Source: Hydractinia symbiolongicarpus (taxonomy: Eukaryota; Cnidaria; Hydrozoa; Anthoathecata; Hydractiniidae). Taken from it: a stretch of DNA of 64,000 nucleotides. Under the pieces are notes generated by a model. That model did not search any database. It had not been told where the DNA came from and saw nothing but the letters and a program-made list of their open reading frames with translations. The position numbers and the translations under genes were made by a program. Position 1 is the first letter of the stretch. The number at the start of each line of letters is the position of its first letter. The DNA lies in the NCBI RefSeq assembly GCF_029227915.1, contig NC_079886.1:7192001-7256000 (forward strand). Direction: 5' to 3'. This document shows, in pieces, positions 15,997-27,894 of this stretch.

Positions 15997-17358
15997 TGTT
16001 TGGGACGTCTCATTTTTCCGCTTTAATTTGTCAAGAATCTGGTCTCTAGAAGCTTTAGCGTACCAACTATGTAACCCATGATCAATGCAGTTTAATTTAA
16101 GGGGGAGAGGAGATGTTCGAGTCGATATAACTATTAATTTATAAAGATTTTCGTTAAAGAAGATGAAACATTTGTTAATTTCGTGCAACTAAAAACTGTC
16201 AGCTACTTAAAGCGCCCACTAATTAGAGTGCCGATCAATTGCTGCTTGCTATTTAAAACGTCTTTATCTCAGTTTTGCTTATGCAACAAATTATACGCTT
16301 TTTGGAAAGTCAACTTCATAACTGTAAATTTTTATTCAAGAAAGTGTAACCATAGTTTATCGCGTTACTATTTTTCTTTTGCTACTAAAGCCCTATGATG
16401 ATTGTACGTTCATTTTCTAGAATGAGATAGTCTTCCTTTTGCATTGAATATAAATATATCCTGATTTAAACTTTAGCCACAACGGCAACGAAACAAAATA
16501 TTCTGATTTTACACTCGTAGACTCTGGCCTCAAATAGTTTAAAATTTGTTTGCTGTTTGCATTTTAATTTTTTACCTTATCTTTAAACGATTTTTCTCTC
16601 AAAGTATTAGAAGGCTAATTTCTTCCATACCATTTTGTGTCGTCTTTACATGATCGGAACACTATCTCGTGACGGAGATATAGTGTTACCACGGCATCTG
16701 TAAAACTTCATAAAACAATTCGCACTTTTAATTTAAATAACAAACTAACTCGCTCCTAAATCTTTAACCAATCAGAACACAATCAGTAATGCTAACGCTG
16801 ACTCCCTTGTCACCAGAATCTTTTTTTTCTTCTTCTTACAAACTGAGACTGTGAGATTATTAGAATTAGTCCTGGGTCGGAACAATTCGGCTTTTAAAAA
16901 GCGGGTTTCCTGACAGAGACCTATTCCTTTTAGTCATCGAAAAACTAGCTTTTTATAATGATTGAGGGATAAAGTTCTTATCTGAAGCAGGTTTTAACAA
17001 CGTGGGAGTTACACATTTGTTTTGAATTAAACCGCCCACGCTATAACTATTAACTTTAACTATGAACATAAAAAATTTAATTAAAAATTTTGAAATTGGT
17101 TTGAATAACTGGCAATTAACTATAGTTAGCTTGCCTGATGATGCAGAATTACAGATCATTCATATCTCACCATGTCCTATCGATATCATACTAAGGATAT
17201 CTTTGTCATTGCCTCATCTCATTACAGATACTGGACTAAACTAAAAGTGGTACTAATTGCCTTTATTTAAAATTAAATCAGCTTTTGTGTAATATTATCA
17301 AAAAACAGCGGTTGCTTCGATATTAAATCCGTTTATAAACGTGACAATAGCCTTTCAG

Positions 17359-18251
17359 CACACAGATTCACATGCGTTCAAGGCAAAGGAAAATTTGCTC
17401 AAAAGAGGAAACGTAGAAAACAGGGAGGTTACAATATTGTAAGTAAAGATTTTGTTGTCTTTATGTGACTTCTTTGTTAGTTCTATTTCATTTATTAGCT
17501 ATTTGTAGATAGTGCTCAAATAAGTTTTTATGTTTTCTTATGTGTTTATAGTGCTTTTTGGAAAAGACAAAATCTTAAATTACTACAGAAGGTTTTTCTC
17601 TTATACACGAATTGTTTTTATAAACAACTGTACTAAAATTCACCATGGGGGTACAGAATGTGTAAGAAACGTCAGTACAAATGATATTAAACATGACACA
17701 AGCAACAAATTATATTTGAAATGAGGTATTGTAAGGCATCATCGGACGTACATTGATCCGCTTTTTTGTTAACAAATAATCAACTTCTCAAAATTTGATC
17801 TGCATTTGGTGGCTGAGGACAAGATGGTTTCTGTTTGGTATCGTTTAGTAGCCCAATTCATCCCCTTTCAGGAACACAGGAGCACTTTTCATGACAACCT
17901 AGTCATCGCGAGTTATGGCTGTCAAACTGTGAGATTGTTTTCGTCCGGTTTTGCAAGGATATTTCAAGAACCGCCCTGTAATGGTTAAAGTTTTTAGTAA
18001 CAAATTTATAGACATAAAGATCAAAGTGACAGTCTGTATATACGGCGAACTTTTTCGTTTACTGTGCATTTCTTGTCCGTGTTGTCTGTCATACCCATGC
18101 GAAAAATGCATGAACGGAATCCTGTAATTTGCGATTTCAGGACTTTACCAAATTTTACACTCCAGATCCTCATGGCAGCAGTGTTCTTTATGAAAAATTA
18201 ATTAAAGACAAGTACTCAAACAGGTTTAAACCTCTTGAAAACGACCGTTAA
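17359..18251 (+). CDS. 3' end of an unrecognised gene (two exons)
   Basis: The terminal exon (18141-18251) follows a strong ATTTCAG acceptor, encodes DFTKFYTPDPHGSSVLYEKL plus 16 more residues ending KPLENDR, and stops at TAA. A polyadenylation signal lies 25 bases later. The exon at 17359-17438 (acceptor CTTTCAG, donor GTAAGT) joins in phase to give a basic stretch, FAQKRKRRKQGGYNI, immediately before DFTKFY. Upstream coding must end in phase 1. I could not find a confident start; the MGDDSS exon at 14292 fits by phase but would cross RPL23. I do not recognise the family. The 17359 exon is also open in another frame, so its reading is less certain than the last exon. Confidence 0.5.
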
Positions 18252-18275
18252 AAAGGTACAAGCCATCAGATTCTA

Positions 18276-18281
18276 AATAAA
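18276..18281 (+). terminator. polyadenylation signal AATAAA
   Basis: Twenty-five bases after the TAA of the unrecognised gene ending at 18251. Confidence 0.6.
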
Positions 18282-19179
18282 CTCGACCCCAGTACATTTA
18301 TCTGCAAACAAGACGCCTTCGAGAAGTAAATAGACTTAGGGACGAAATTGACTTTGAAGTTCGTTTGCTGTTTTTAAAAACATAATCTACACGGTCTGAT
18401 GAAATTTCGCCATGCGCAAGTTTACCTCCGTGTAAATTACACACAAAAATGTTAATGGCGCGCATTATTTTACAGATGAAAGGTGGAGATACATGTACAT
18501 GCATGTGTTCGCAAGAAGCCTAACTTTCTTAAAAAATATAAAAAAAATGTAATTACGTAACATTTCAAATTCTACAACTTATTATTTGGTGTTGTTGTTA
18601 TTGTCATTGCCAGGTATGTCATTGACGTAGTTACTGCATTTATATTCGCCATTCTTCTTTCGTGGTTAATTGGTTAATTAAACACACTGCTGTTTTTTAT
18701 CTTTGCTGCAACTCTACCTTTATAATTTAATAAAACGTTTTGCAATAAAGGCCTATTTAGAGTTCGTTCTTTTTTAAAGAAACGCAAAATTATCAATACC
18801 CAAAAGAAAATATTAGCACGATATGCACATTAGTGAATTTTCTTGCAATATATAGTTGCTTTATGCCAAATACTAATTTATTTCACCTATAATATTTTGA
18901 AAGAGTTGTGTGTCTTTTTTTGGACGTTTTATTTTGAGGTGGACGCATATTGTGCCGGATAATTTCGCGGTATATGCTTTTGAAATGCCTTTTGTCTACT
19001 TTTGTCTTCAGACGTTATTAATTAATTTGTTTTGCTTTGTGCAGATTTATAATCTTATAATGCGATTACATAAAAAAAAACATTTCCATTTAAACAGATT
19101 GCGGATAAGAATTCTACAAAACACACCTTTATGTGACCACAGCAACTAAAATATAAGTTAAGATCTACCTGGGTTTAAT

Positions 19180-19279
19180 CAACCTCATTCCCAGGGCTGT
19201 TTGACGCTTTATTGATATCCGACATCTTCCTGTCGTCTCGAATTTTGAAAAGCGAAAAATTGCCCTGGGAACGAGGTTG
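19180..19279. mobile_element. CAACCTCG palindromic mini-element, copy 2
   Basis: The left arm CAACCTCATTCCCAGGGC and right arm GCCCTGGGAACGAGGTTG are near-perfect inverted copies around an AT-rich core, 100 bp overall. The flanks GGTTTAATC and GGTTTGACA are only partly alike. Confidence 0.75.
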
Positions 19280-19380
19280 AGGTTTGACAAAAGATTTGAA
19301 CAGTTTGCGAAGGATCTATACTAATGATAAGAATCTGCCAATGATTAAAGACATTAGCCAGTAACTCAATTGTTAAATGC

Positions 19381-19474
19381 AACCTCGTTCCCAGCGCTGT
19401 TTTTTCTTTTCTATAACCAGAACGGCGCGACCCGTTGCCAGAAAGGATACAAGATGCCCTGGGGATGAGGTTGC
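19381..19474. mobile_element. CAACCTCG palindromic mini-element, copy 3
   Basis: AACCTCGTTCCCAGCGC at the left and GCCCTGGGGATGAGGTTGC at the right, 94 bp. The identical nine bases GTTAAATGC flank both sides (19372-19380 and 19475-19483). Confidence 0.75.
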
Positions 19475-19487
19475 GTTAAATGCTGTC

Positions 19488-19523
19488 TTAACACACTTCT
19501 TAACACACTTCTTAACACACTTC
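19488..19523 (+). repeat. 12-bp tandem repeat, three units
   Basis: Three units of CTTAACACACTT directly after mini-element copy 3. Confidence 0.8.
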
Positions 19524-19807
19524 AATTTTTCATTGGATTTATTATAAAGCAAAATGGTAGATTAGAAAAATTAGTTACCTTAGCACCGGCCCTGAATAGC
19601 GGTATTTTCACAACCTGTCATTATAAAACAAAGAACAGTGAAATGGGGTCGAAATATCTTTATCTTTGTAACACTAATTTACTTATGGCTATTTTTTATT
19701 ATCAACCAGGATGGCTTCTTCAATTCTTATTGGTACTGCTATCAACGAGGACCATGCGGAGTTCTAGCGCATTTGAAGCTTTTATTTGGGCTAAGAAAGC
19801 CATGCAA

Positions 19808-19976
19808 GCAGCAATCGATCAAGTAGACAACTGTCTAAGATATCATTCCTATTCTTGTGCTAAACGCCAAGCAAAAGGAAAGATTAACACTTTATTATAG
19901 CTTCTTGCAAGGCTTGACCGGGGTTTAAATAAAAAACCTTTCACGCGCTAAGAGCGAACGTTCTACCGCGAGGGTA
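19808..19976 (-). mobile_element. tRNA-derived SINE, family 2 (copy B)
   Basis: Shares with 8817-9012 both the body (AAGATATCATTCCTATTCT on the plus strand) and a minus-strand tRNA-like head with TCGCGGTAGAACGTTCGCTC and ATTTAAACCCC. Same orientation as copy A. Confidence 0.5.
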
Positions 19977-20760
19977 TCAATCGAACAAAGCACACTGCCT
20001 GTCGTAAATTTCCCCGGTTTTTGCTATTTTATAATTTCTTTGCACAAGGTAGTGCTTCGACTATCATTTTGAACAAGATAATAAATTAAAAAAATCTATA
20101 AAAGAAGTCTATAGAAGAAAAATGGAGAAGGGCAAAGAGAAATAAAAAAGTAGAGATATACAATCATACAAAAAAGAATAAGACATTTTTTTTCTTTTTT
20201 GATAAAGAAATTTTGATAAGAATTTTTGATAAGAAAGATGATGTCAATAGTCGACTTATAGCAACAACTTGAGTCTTTTTTGAATGGATAGAGAGATAAG
20301 AGCAGTTGATATTAGGTCATCATTGCTTAGGCCCACAATTATTTAAGGTGACGTGCCAGGAATTTTTTTTGAGATTTAAACTACACTGGCTTAAAAACGC
20401 ATCATCTGCACATTTTTGTCCCATAAACCATTAATGACAAAATCTTCTTTTACTGGGGTGGTTGCTCGTCTCCTGCCTCCTTAAGCTACCTCGGCCCTGT
20501 TCTTATTCTTTGGGTGGTGAGAAGCACAGACGCTAGAATAAATTTTAGATCTGGCTGCATTAGACTCATTTGTTTATTACTTGGGAGTGTCATAATTATT
20601 TTTATACAAATTCGGAAAGTTGTAACGACCCCGTCATGCTGACCTATATCAAGATTAAAAGTTGAAAGATAATAATAATCTAGATTGAAATTCTTTTATT
20701 TCCCGCTTATATTAGGATATAAAAATGCGTCATTATAAAGTTGGCAACATGATAGGTATG

Positions 20761-20830
20761 CAACCTCGTTTCCAGAGCAGTTTTCTGCTTTTTGATATCG
20801 AAGCAAAAAAATACTCTAGGAACGAGGTTG
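20761..20830. mobile_element. CAACCTCG palindromic mini-element, copy 4
   Basis: Begins CAACCTCGTTTCCAGAGC and ends CTAGGAACGAGGTTG with a TTTTTGATAT core, 70 bp. The flanks share only ATAG and then diverge. Confidence 0.7.
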
Positions 20831-22180
20831 TATAGATGTAGTGATTGGTTTACGCACTTAAATTTTGGCATCTGGCATCAGGAATATCATAGGTGTAAAA
20901 GAGCCCTTGGGACGAAGTTATTAATATGTAAAAAAGTTACCAAAAACTTGCTGTTTCTCCCAAAAGCAAAAGTAAACATACTAATGGAAAAAAATATATA
21001 TAGGCACCTACAAATCAAGAAACAGATATCAGGGGGGGAAATAACCGGCTTTAAGTTATTCGTAGAGGACATCCAGGTATTGGCACTAAAGAAATATTTG
21101 ACCTATTTTTCAAAGTTGGCACGAAGCATTAACTCGCAAATACCTCGGCTACGAAAGCGCATCTTTTGCGTACACGTACAAGGAGGTTTGGTAAGCAGCG
21201 TTTGGAATGCGCTAATCGTATATTATAATAGCATGTCAGAAGTGCCGAACAATCCACGTCGCTCGGAGTCCATGAAGTGCCGAAATATCAGGAAAAAGAT
21301 TTATATATCAATTAGCAGAACTTAAAAGTTTAGACCTGATAAAAGAAGAACCTTATTATGTGAATCTTTTTTAAAAACTGTTAGTACTAGTAACAGCTCA
21401 TTGTTTTAAAATTTACATTTATGACCTTACATTTACTTTTTACACCGCCTTCTAATTTCTCTTTGTTCTTCTCAAGGGAGCTTAAATATAAATAAAATAC
21501 TTTAAATAAAATAACTATAAATAAAATACTTTCATTTACTTTTATAAAATACTTAAATAAAATACTTTCAAAGATTTCTTTTGATGTTTTCTAAAGAATG
21601 AATATTTTACAGTTGATTGTTTTTTCTCTCATTAGACATTAAATTCACCTCATTATATTTATCCTTTTATCATATTGAATTTCAAAACAACATTGTAACT
21701 ACACTTCGTATTCGCTATTATTTTCTAATTTATTGCATTTAATCAAAAATAACTTGATTTACTAACTCTTAAACGTTCGTATGTGCGATACAAGTGTAGC
21801 AAATTAGACTAGGTAGTATGCAGTCGGAATACGGTAAAATTTAAAAGACAAGTTCTAGTATAATAAATAATATATTATTATTATATGCGCAGATTGTCAC
21901 TGAAGGTGGATGGGTGGGTCTGCAAAACTAACTAACGATGTGTGATATTTTCCCGCTGTTTCTGCCCTTTTATTTTCTTGATTACGTAACAGAGCAAAGT
22001 GTGTTTTAACTGGTACATCCGGGTATATGCCTTTAGTAAACTCCTTGATGTTTCAAATAATGCTATTACGAACAATTTTTTGTATTTTTACTTTAAAAAT
22101 AAAACTTTAGGAATTAAAAAAAAACCGATTTAAAGTCTTTTAGGAAACAAGATTACTTATTTTTTTTTCAGGACACACGA

Positions 22181-25100
22181 ATGATGTTTGTTGTAAACAT
22201 TGCTTGGTGCGGCGTTGTGGTAGCATTATCTTTATCTGGTAAGAATATAAGTTTATTGCGAAGGTACATTTTTGGCGAAATTTAAATAATTTGATTATTC
22301 ATTTACATAGGTTGGAAAGGAAGTTTGTAATACATACAAAAGTGTGTATATATAGTATATATGTATAGGAATCAAAACTCAATTTCCGAATTTTAAACTA
22401 CCTGATTTTCGCTTAGTACCATTTTTTTTCTTCATTTCTTAAAGAAATGTTTAAGAATCACTTTAAGAATAATTAAGGCTCAACATGTCGATTTCCAAAG
22501 GATCAAGAACCAAAAAGTATTATTCTTAAGACTGTATATCCGCCTTCAAACGTGATCTCAATATCTCTAGCCACTTTAAAGTCTGTATGTTGAACTCATT
22601 AAGTTAATTTGGTGAGTTTCAAGGTTTTAGAATGAGGAGTTTTATGTATAAAATCTACAAATGTTTTTCTTAAGGTGTGGTGAAGTGCAACTCGAATGTT
22701 ATTGATTTTGAAAATTTAAATCCTGTCTTTTACGATGGCAAATATAATTGTCGAGATGGTTTCACTAGAAATAGAACAGAATGTTCAGGTATTACATGTT
22801 CTCATATTGTTTCAAACTTTTTCTTACTGAAAAATGCATTCGATGCTATTCACAATTTGCATAATCATTAAAGGACATTCTATTACGGAAGAAATCTTTC
22901 CGTTAATGAATAACATGAGGACTTTACGCAATCTTGTCCCCAGGGCGTTTTTCTCTTTTCGCTGTCTGTTATTGTCAAAGAGAATAAATGTGGGGACGAC
23001 GTTACACTCATTTCCAATTTTTGATTATTCCATTTTTATCTTACGCGAAATTTTAAAAGGTTGAGCCATTAAAAGTTGTTCTATAGTTTCCAAAATCTTA
23101 TTTAGAGTTTAGTGTAATGACGAATAGAGGAAACATTTCCACTAAAGTGAAGTGTGAAAGTATATAACTTACAAGTGTATTTTTTTCTTTCAGACTTAAA
23201 TGAATGTATTGGTAGCCTGCACCGGTGCCATGGTAACGCTACCTGTTACAACACGCCTGGTTCATATTATTGTCTTTGCAATGAGGGTTATGTTGGCAAT
23301 GGGAAGGATTGCTTTGGTATTTTTCTTATTATTGATGATGTTACGTACGTAATTACTACCTATTGCACAATAAGGATAGTCCCAGTCCCAAATTTACGTT
23401 GACTTACAAAGAATACCGTTGTTAAGCGTTAAGATTTTCCAATCTCGTTCCCAGGAGTTTTATATTTGAGAGTTTTATATTTGAGAGTGTGAACAGCCTT
23501 GTTCAGGCCGTCCAAATAAAGCTTAACAACTCCTGGAAACGAGATTGAAGATTGCCCTTATTGAGCTGAAACATATATGTTCGAAACGACAATCACATAT
23601 ACGTAACATCTAGAGACTTATAATCTTACTGTTTTATTATATAAAACAATAAGATTCCAGGTATACCTGGAGATGTGTATGCAAGTAATGTCAATCGAAA
23701 TTTTATCTTAGATGTCGAGGGTAGTGAGCTTAGTGGAGAATACTATCATAATATCACTGTTGGTTATATTGGATTGTCTTGCATATCTACCAGTACAGGT
23801 GAAATACAACTTTGTTGTTTGAAACGTTAGAAATTAGAATACATCATAATTAAGTGAATTAATGAATGAATAAATGAATGAATGAATGGATGAATGAATG
23901 AACGAATGAATGAATGAATGAATCAATGAATGAACGAATGAATGAATGAATGAACTAATGACTGAGAAATTTTGTATTACTGCTTTCCTAGGTGTTGTCA
24001 AACTATACGAAAAAGATCTTTATGAAGATATATACATCGACGCCAATGGTACACACTACAGATCTTGTAAAGAGAGTTTTGGTGACTATGGGACATAACA
24101 TAGAATTCTAGATAGAGATAAATCCAATAGTTTATTCGATCATGAGTTAAAGTTGGTTTGAATCAGGGAGACCTTTCTTCTCAAGGTTGGTTTTAAATTG
24201 CGATGTGCTACTTAATCGTTCTTTTTTTGCAAGAAGGGAATGCAAGAAAGAAAAACAGGTCGTTAAATCATCTCTATGGTGGAATGGCGTTTTGTGAGCA
24301 TTGCAGTAAAAACGACAAATCCGTTACAAATTAATTTCATGAGTTGGAAACATAAATACGGTATAACATTATATCATAGAGGTAGAATTTTTTTTCACCC
24401 TATGATTATTTATTTAGAAGAAGGAGAAATAAGAACTTTTATAAAAAGTCGATTTGGAAAGAGATATAATTGTAATAAAACATTATTTTTATGCATAAAC
24501 CTTATGTACAAAAAGAAAGTTATAATATGCAATTCATGAAATAATTTAGCAATTATAAATACAATATAAACGTGACTTTTTTTTCACTTCTTAGCAAGAA
24601 TATCAAAAAGGGAAAAATGTTAAGTGTAGTTTACTAGACTAGTAAATTATGGGAGCTACAATACGATTTTTTAGATGGTGGGAGGGAAAGTCTTGGAGGG
24701 GGGGACCTGGGGGAGGGGGGATCCCTTACGTGGGCAATTTTTAGACATTCTTTAACATATAATTTATTTATAAGCATTTATTTCTTACCTCCCTGTATCG
24801 TAGGACCTGGCAGTAAGAACGTTTTAATGTTGTATATAATGTAATATATTTCACTATCACATGACAGTTGCAAACATTCAGACACACGTTCTTTTGAGGC
24901 GCCTAAACGACAAATTGGTTCAGCATATTAATTACGGTAAACAATGAATTTAATGTGTCTTTTTGTCTCTTGTAGATGGAGTTCTTATGAAACTACTAAC
25001 TGTGCAAGGGTAAGAAGAAGCGAGTAGCGTTGTGCTAATGAAATATTTCCTGGTGACTGTTTATATGTAGATTTGTAGGCCCCGTAGTCTTGGGGGCAGG

Positions 25101-27055
25101 ACAGTGTTTAAACTATTGCTGTTAATCCGTCATGTAACAATCCACAAGGAGAATATTTGACCTCAATGCCACGCTACACCACATATGAATCCTACTTCGC
25201 GGAACAGCCGCGGCAAATATCTTTACGCCAAAAAAAGTAGTATATATACATATATCTGGTGAATTGAATCAGAGGTTTGCTTCCTCTCTACATGTGCTGT
25301 AGCGAGGTAATTTTTGTTTGTTTCCTTTATATATATTGAGATATGATATTAAGAAGTTGACCTTAAAGCAAAGGACAGAGAAACAATAAAGCTAGCTATA
25401 GCTAAGCTACACACGAAGGCCCCAACAGTTCTATACAACAGTTCGGGAGATGACACTAAAAGGGAAACGGTTTCCCATTTTTTATAGGGAAATTCCCATG
25501 TCATATAGGGAAATGGTTTCCCATATAGGAAACTGTTTCCTAAACTAATTTTTTTGATTTTAACTTGGGTTTCTCTTTTGGGAAACCATTACCCATTCTC
25601 AGAACCATTTTACGGAATTGCAGAAAGAGGCTATAATAATTTTTTTTTCCTTTGGTGAAAATTTGCGGGAAAGTATTCTCTTTCTATTGGTTAAAAATTT
25701 GTAGTGCACTTCTTAATCAGCTCGTGAACAGATTCCTTTTTATTTTGGTGGTTTCCTTAATGGGAAACCATTGCCGTATTTCTGGCCTGTTTAGGGTAAC
25801 GGTTTCCCAAATGAGAAACCGTTTCCCAGATGGGTAGTGGTTTCCCTTTTTGACTCAACTCCCGAACTGCCCAAACAGATCTCTTCAGCATTTTCAAACT
25901 TCTTTTCTGTATTTTGATGCTTCTCTTCTGCACTTTCCTGTATGTGGTCGGAAACTTTCTCTTCACAACTAACACAAATAACAAGACATATACTTTGCTA
26001 ACACATGCTCAATTTACCAACAGCTTTACATTGTAACAGGTCCTGGTGCATATGCATGATTAGAAACGATTAAAATAATATTACAAATCAATTCAGATCA
26101 GTAGCAGAGTAGGCAATTTTTTTATCAAGACGCAATAAATGGCAAAATAAATGGCTGCCCAGAGTCCTCAAAATCATGGTAGTGTCCACCAAGAAAACTA
26201 CATGCTTTTTTTTATAATGAATGTACTTTATAAGAATATCAGGCTGAGATTTTAAATTAAAACAATACGTATTTTGTTTAGAACGAAGAATTAAGAATAA
26301 CGACTAGCCTGCTTAAAATTTTGGTATTCTTATAAAAGATGTGTGTATTAAAAAAGATAAACTAAAGCCATCGTATTTACCTATTTATGTTTGTGCTATG
26401 TATATCATTCATAAACATGAATAATAGAGGAAATTTGTTATATAGCTAGCTAGCTTTAGCCTGGCTATAAGTAATTTTTAGGAATTTTCGGAATATAATT
26501 GGGAACTCTTGGTCTAAGATAAATCTCCTTACTTCACGCGGATTTACTAATTTTAAAACATATAGATGAGTTTCAATGTTTACGTTTTTACAGGATTCTT
26601 GCGCATGTGTGGGAAAATCTACAGGCAACACAATGCCAACCTTAGGTAAGGTGAAGGTGAAATTATGGTTAAAAACTTTTGTACTGTGTCTACTAGCATC
26701 TTTTCACTGATATATGATCTAAATCTAAACTACATGCAAGCTATATTCTAAGATTAAATGATGCCTCTACCTGAAAAAAAAGTTTAGAATGGACTGGTCC
26801 ACGGCTTACCACCTGTCAATTTGCATAAGAGGTCAGGGAATTATAGACAACATGCGTTACAAAGAAAATTGTCTATATAAATACTTTTTTGTCTGTTGTA
26901 GGGTGCAATTGATTTCTAGCTGGCTACTAGATTTTGCTTGTCAAAATAGTACATTCTTTTGTTTCTATGGTCGCGTGGCACATGAACAGGATCTTAAAAT
27001 TAAGTATACGCCCGAAAATACAGGTTGCCAAAAAACACTCAAGGATTCACGGTAA
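22181..27055 (+). CDS. secreted protein with one EGF domain (multi-exon)
   Basis: Function unknown; probably secreted. Exon 1 (22181-22238) encodes a signal peptide (MMFVVNIAWCGVVVALSLS). Exon 2 (22675-22788) is cysteine-containing. Exon 3 (23194-23316) is a complete calcium-binding-type EGF domain: DLNECIGSLHRC, NTPGSYYCLCNEGYVGNG. Exon 4 is 23661-23798 and exon 5 starts at 23992. These introns are all phase 1, typical of shuffled extracellular modules. Exon 5 reads to a TAA at 24098 (179 aa), or splices at 24081. The final exon (26902-27055, FACQNSTFFCFYGRVAHEQD, then TAA) has AATAAA downstream. It can be reached in frame through 24976-25009 or through 26594-26645, giving 236 or 242 residues. 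Exons 1-4 are well supported; the 3' part is tentative. Confidence 0.6.
22930..23004. mobile_element. CAACCTCG palindromic mini-element, copy 5
   Basis: CAATCTTGTCCCCAGGGC at the left, TGTGGGGACGACGTT at the right, with CTCTTTTCG/AAAGAG in the core. Lies in intron 2 of the EGF gene. No clear target duplication. Confidence 0.6.
23440..23547. mobile_element. CAACCTCG palindromic mini-element, copy 6
   Basis: CAATCTCGTTCCCAGGAG and CTCCTGGAAACGAGATTG are inverted arms of 18 bp. The flanks AAGATTTTC and AAGATTGCC agree at seven of nine positions. Internally TTTGAGAGTTTTATA is duplicated. Lies in intron 3 of the EGF gene. Confidence 0.7.
23866..23960 (+). repeat. AATG tetranucleotide microsatellite
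   Basis: About 20 imperfect AATG units with a few point changes, in intron 4 of the EGF gene. Confidence 0.9.
24672..24721 (+). repeat. G-rich tract
   Basis: Several runs of three to seven G within 50 bases, in the proposed 3' introns of the EGF gene; a candidate G-quadruplex. Confidence 0.6.
25439..25869. mobile_element. TIR element built of GGGAAACnGTTTCCC blocks
   Basis: The left end CAGTTCGGGAGATGACACTA and the right end (inverted: CAGTTCGGGAGTTGAGTCAA) are terminal inverted repeats continuing into AGGGAAAC. Inside, GGGAAACGGTTTCCC-like palindromes recur about six times. No coding frame. It lies between EGF-gene exons, inside the proposed intron. Confidence 0.65.
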
Positions 27056-27110
27056 AAACACTAAAAGTTCAGCACAGATGATTCAAAAAAACTATAAAAA
27101 AAACTATTTA

Positions 27111-27116
27111 AATAAA
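27111..27116 (+). terminator. polyadenylation signal AATAAA
   Basis: Fifty-six bases after the TAA that ends the proposed last exon of the EGF gene. Confidence 0.5.
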
Positions 27117-27124
27117 TCTTCTAT

Positions 27125-27894
27125 GCAGGCCATTCCTTGAGACGAGTGTGATTGCACGCTCACTCGTAAAAAGATTTACGAGTGCTTTTTATTGCACTCG
27201 TGAATTTTTTCTTTTTCTAAAATATTATAGAGCGACGAAAAAGGCTATTATGCTGATTACATAACATTCATTTCTTTGTGATTGATTTGTTTAAAAAGTA
27301 TAGAGAACATTAAAGTCAGCCCCTTTCCTTCATGCCGACACTCTTATGCTCGGCTAGTGCATTACACTGAGACTCGAACGAAAGATGGAAGACCATTTGG
27401 AACCATGCCACAAGTCAATCCGACCTTCATCGTCACAGAATACTGCGAGAAGAGTGCCCACCCATGCAAGTTAAATATAACCAGAACATGGGAGAGGTTA
27501 GGTGTCCTGTACCTCAATACAGCTTTCGGACGAATGGTTTTGTGATGTAATACCAAAGAAAAAACATGTTGAATAAAGTTTAAAAAATCTTTTTAAAAGG
27601 GGAAAGAGAAATCAAGAATGTCTAGAAATATATTTAATGCCAAAAACATATAGCGAATCTGCCAACACATCATCGTGTTCAACAGTGTTTCAAATTCATT
27701 TCTATACAGCTTAAATAACATAAAACGTTGCGGTAAACAAAAAATAGTTAAGTGTGAATCATACTTGCAAATATTAACATCGCACTTGTAAATTTTGCTT
27801 ACGAGTGCGATTTTTCGCACACCATAGCACTCCTAATTTTTTTAGCGGGTGCTTTTTGTAGCTCTGGCATAGTTTTTTTCAAGAAATGGCCTGC
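27125..27894. mobile_element. 770-bp TIR element carrying a short ORF
   Basis: The left GCAGGCCATTCCTTGA and right TCAAGAAATGGCCTGC termini are 16-bp inverted repeats with one mismatch. Subterminal hairpins of CACTCGTAAA/TTTACGAGTG lie at both ends. The interior is less AT-rich and has a plus-strand frame reaching a TGA at 27545 (includes HYTETRTKDGRPFGTMPQ and CKLNITRTWERLGVL), with AATAAA at 27572. I do not recognise the ORF; it is not an evident transposase and could be a captured exon. Confidence 0.6.

Larger units (their letters stand above)
18282..22180. other. gene-poor region with mini-elements
   Basis: No coding exon could be supported. It holds three CAACCTCG mini-elements, one SINE, a 12-bp tandem repeat and AT-rich simple sequence around 21480-21580. 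A long ORF from 20792 overlaps a mini-element end and has no recognisable domain. Confidence 0.5.

Noticed and set aside
20792-21325. 177-codon plus-strand frame
   Set aside because: Starts inside a palindromic mini-element, shows no domain, signal peptide or splice context, and has composition like its surroundings.
23866-23960. CRISPR-like or satellite array
   Set aside because: A plain AATG microsatellite with no spacers.
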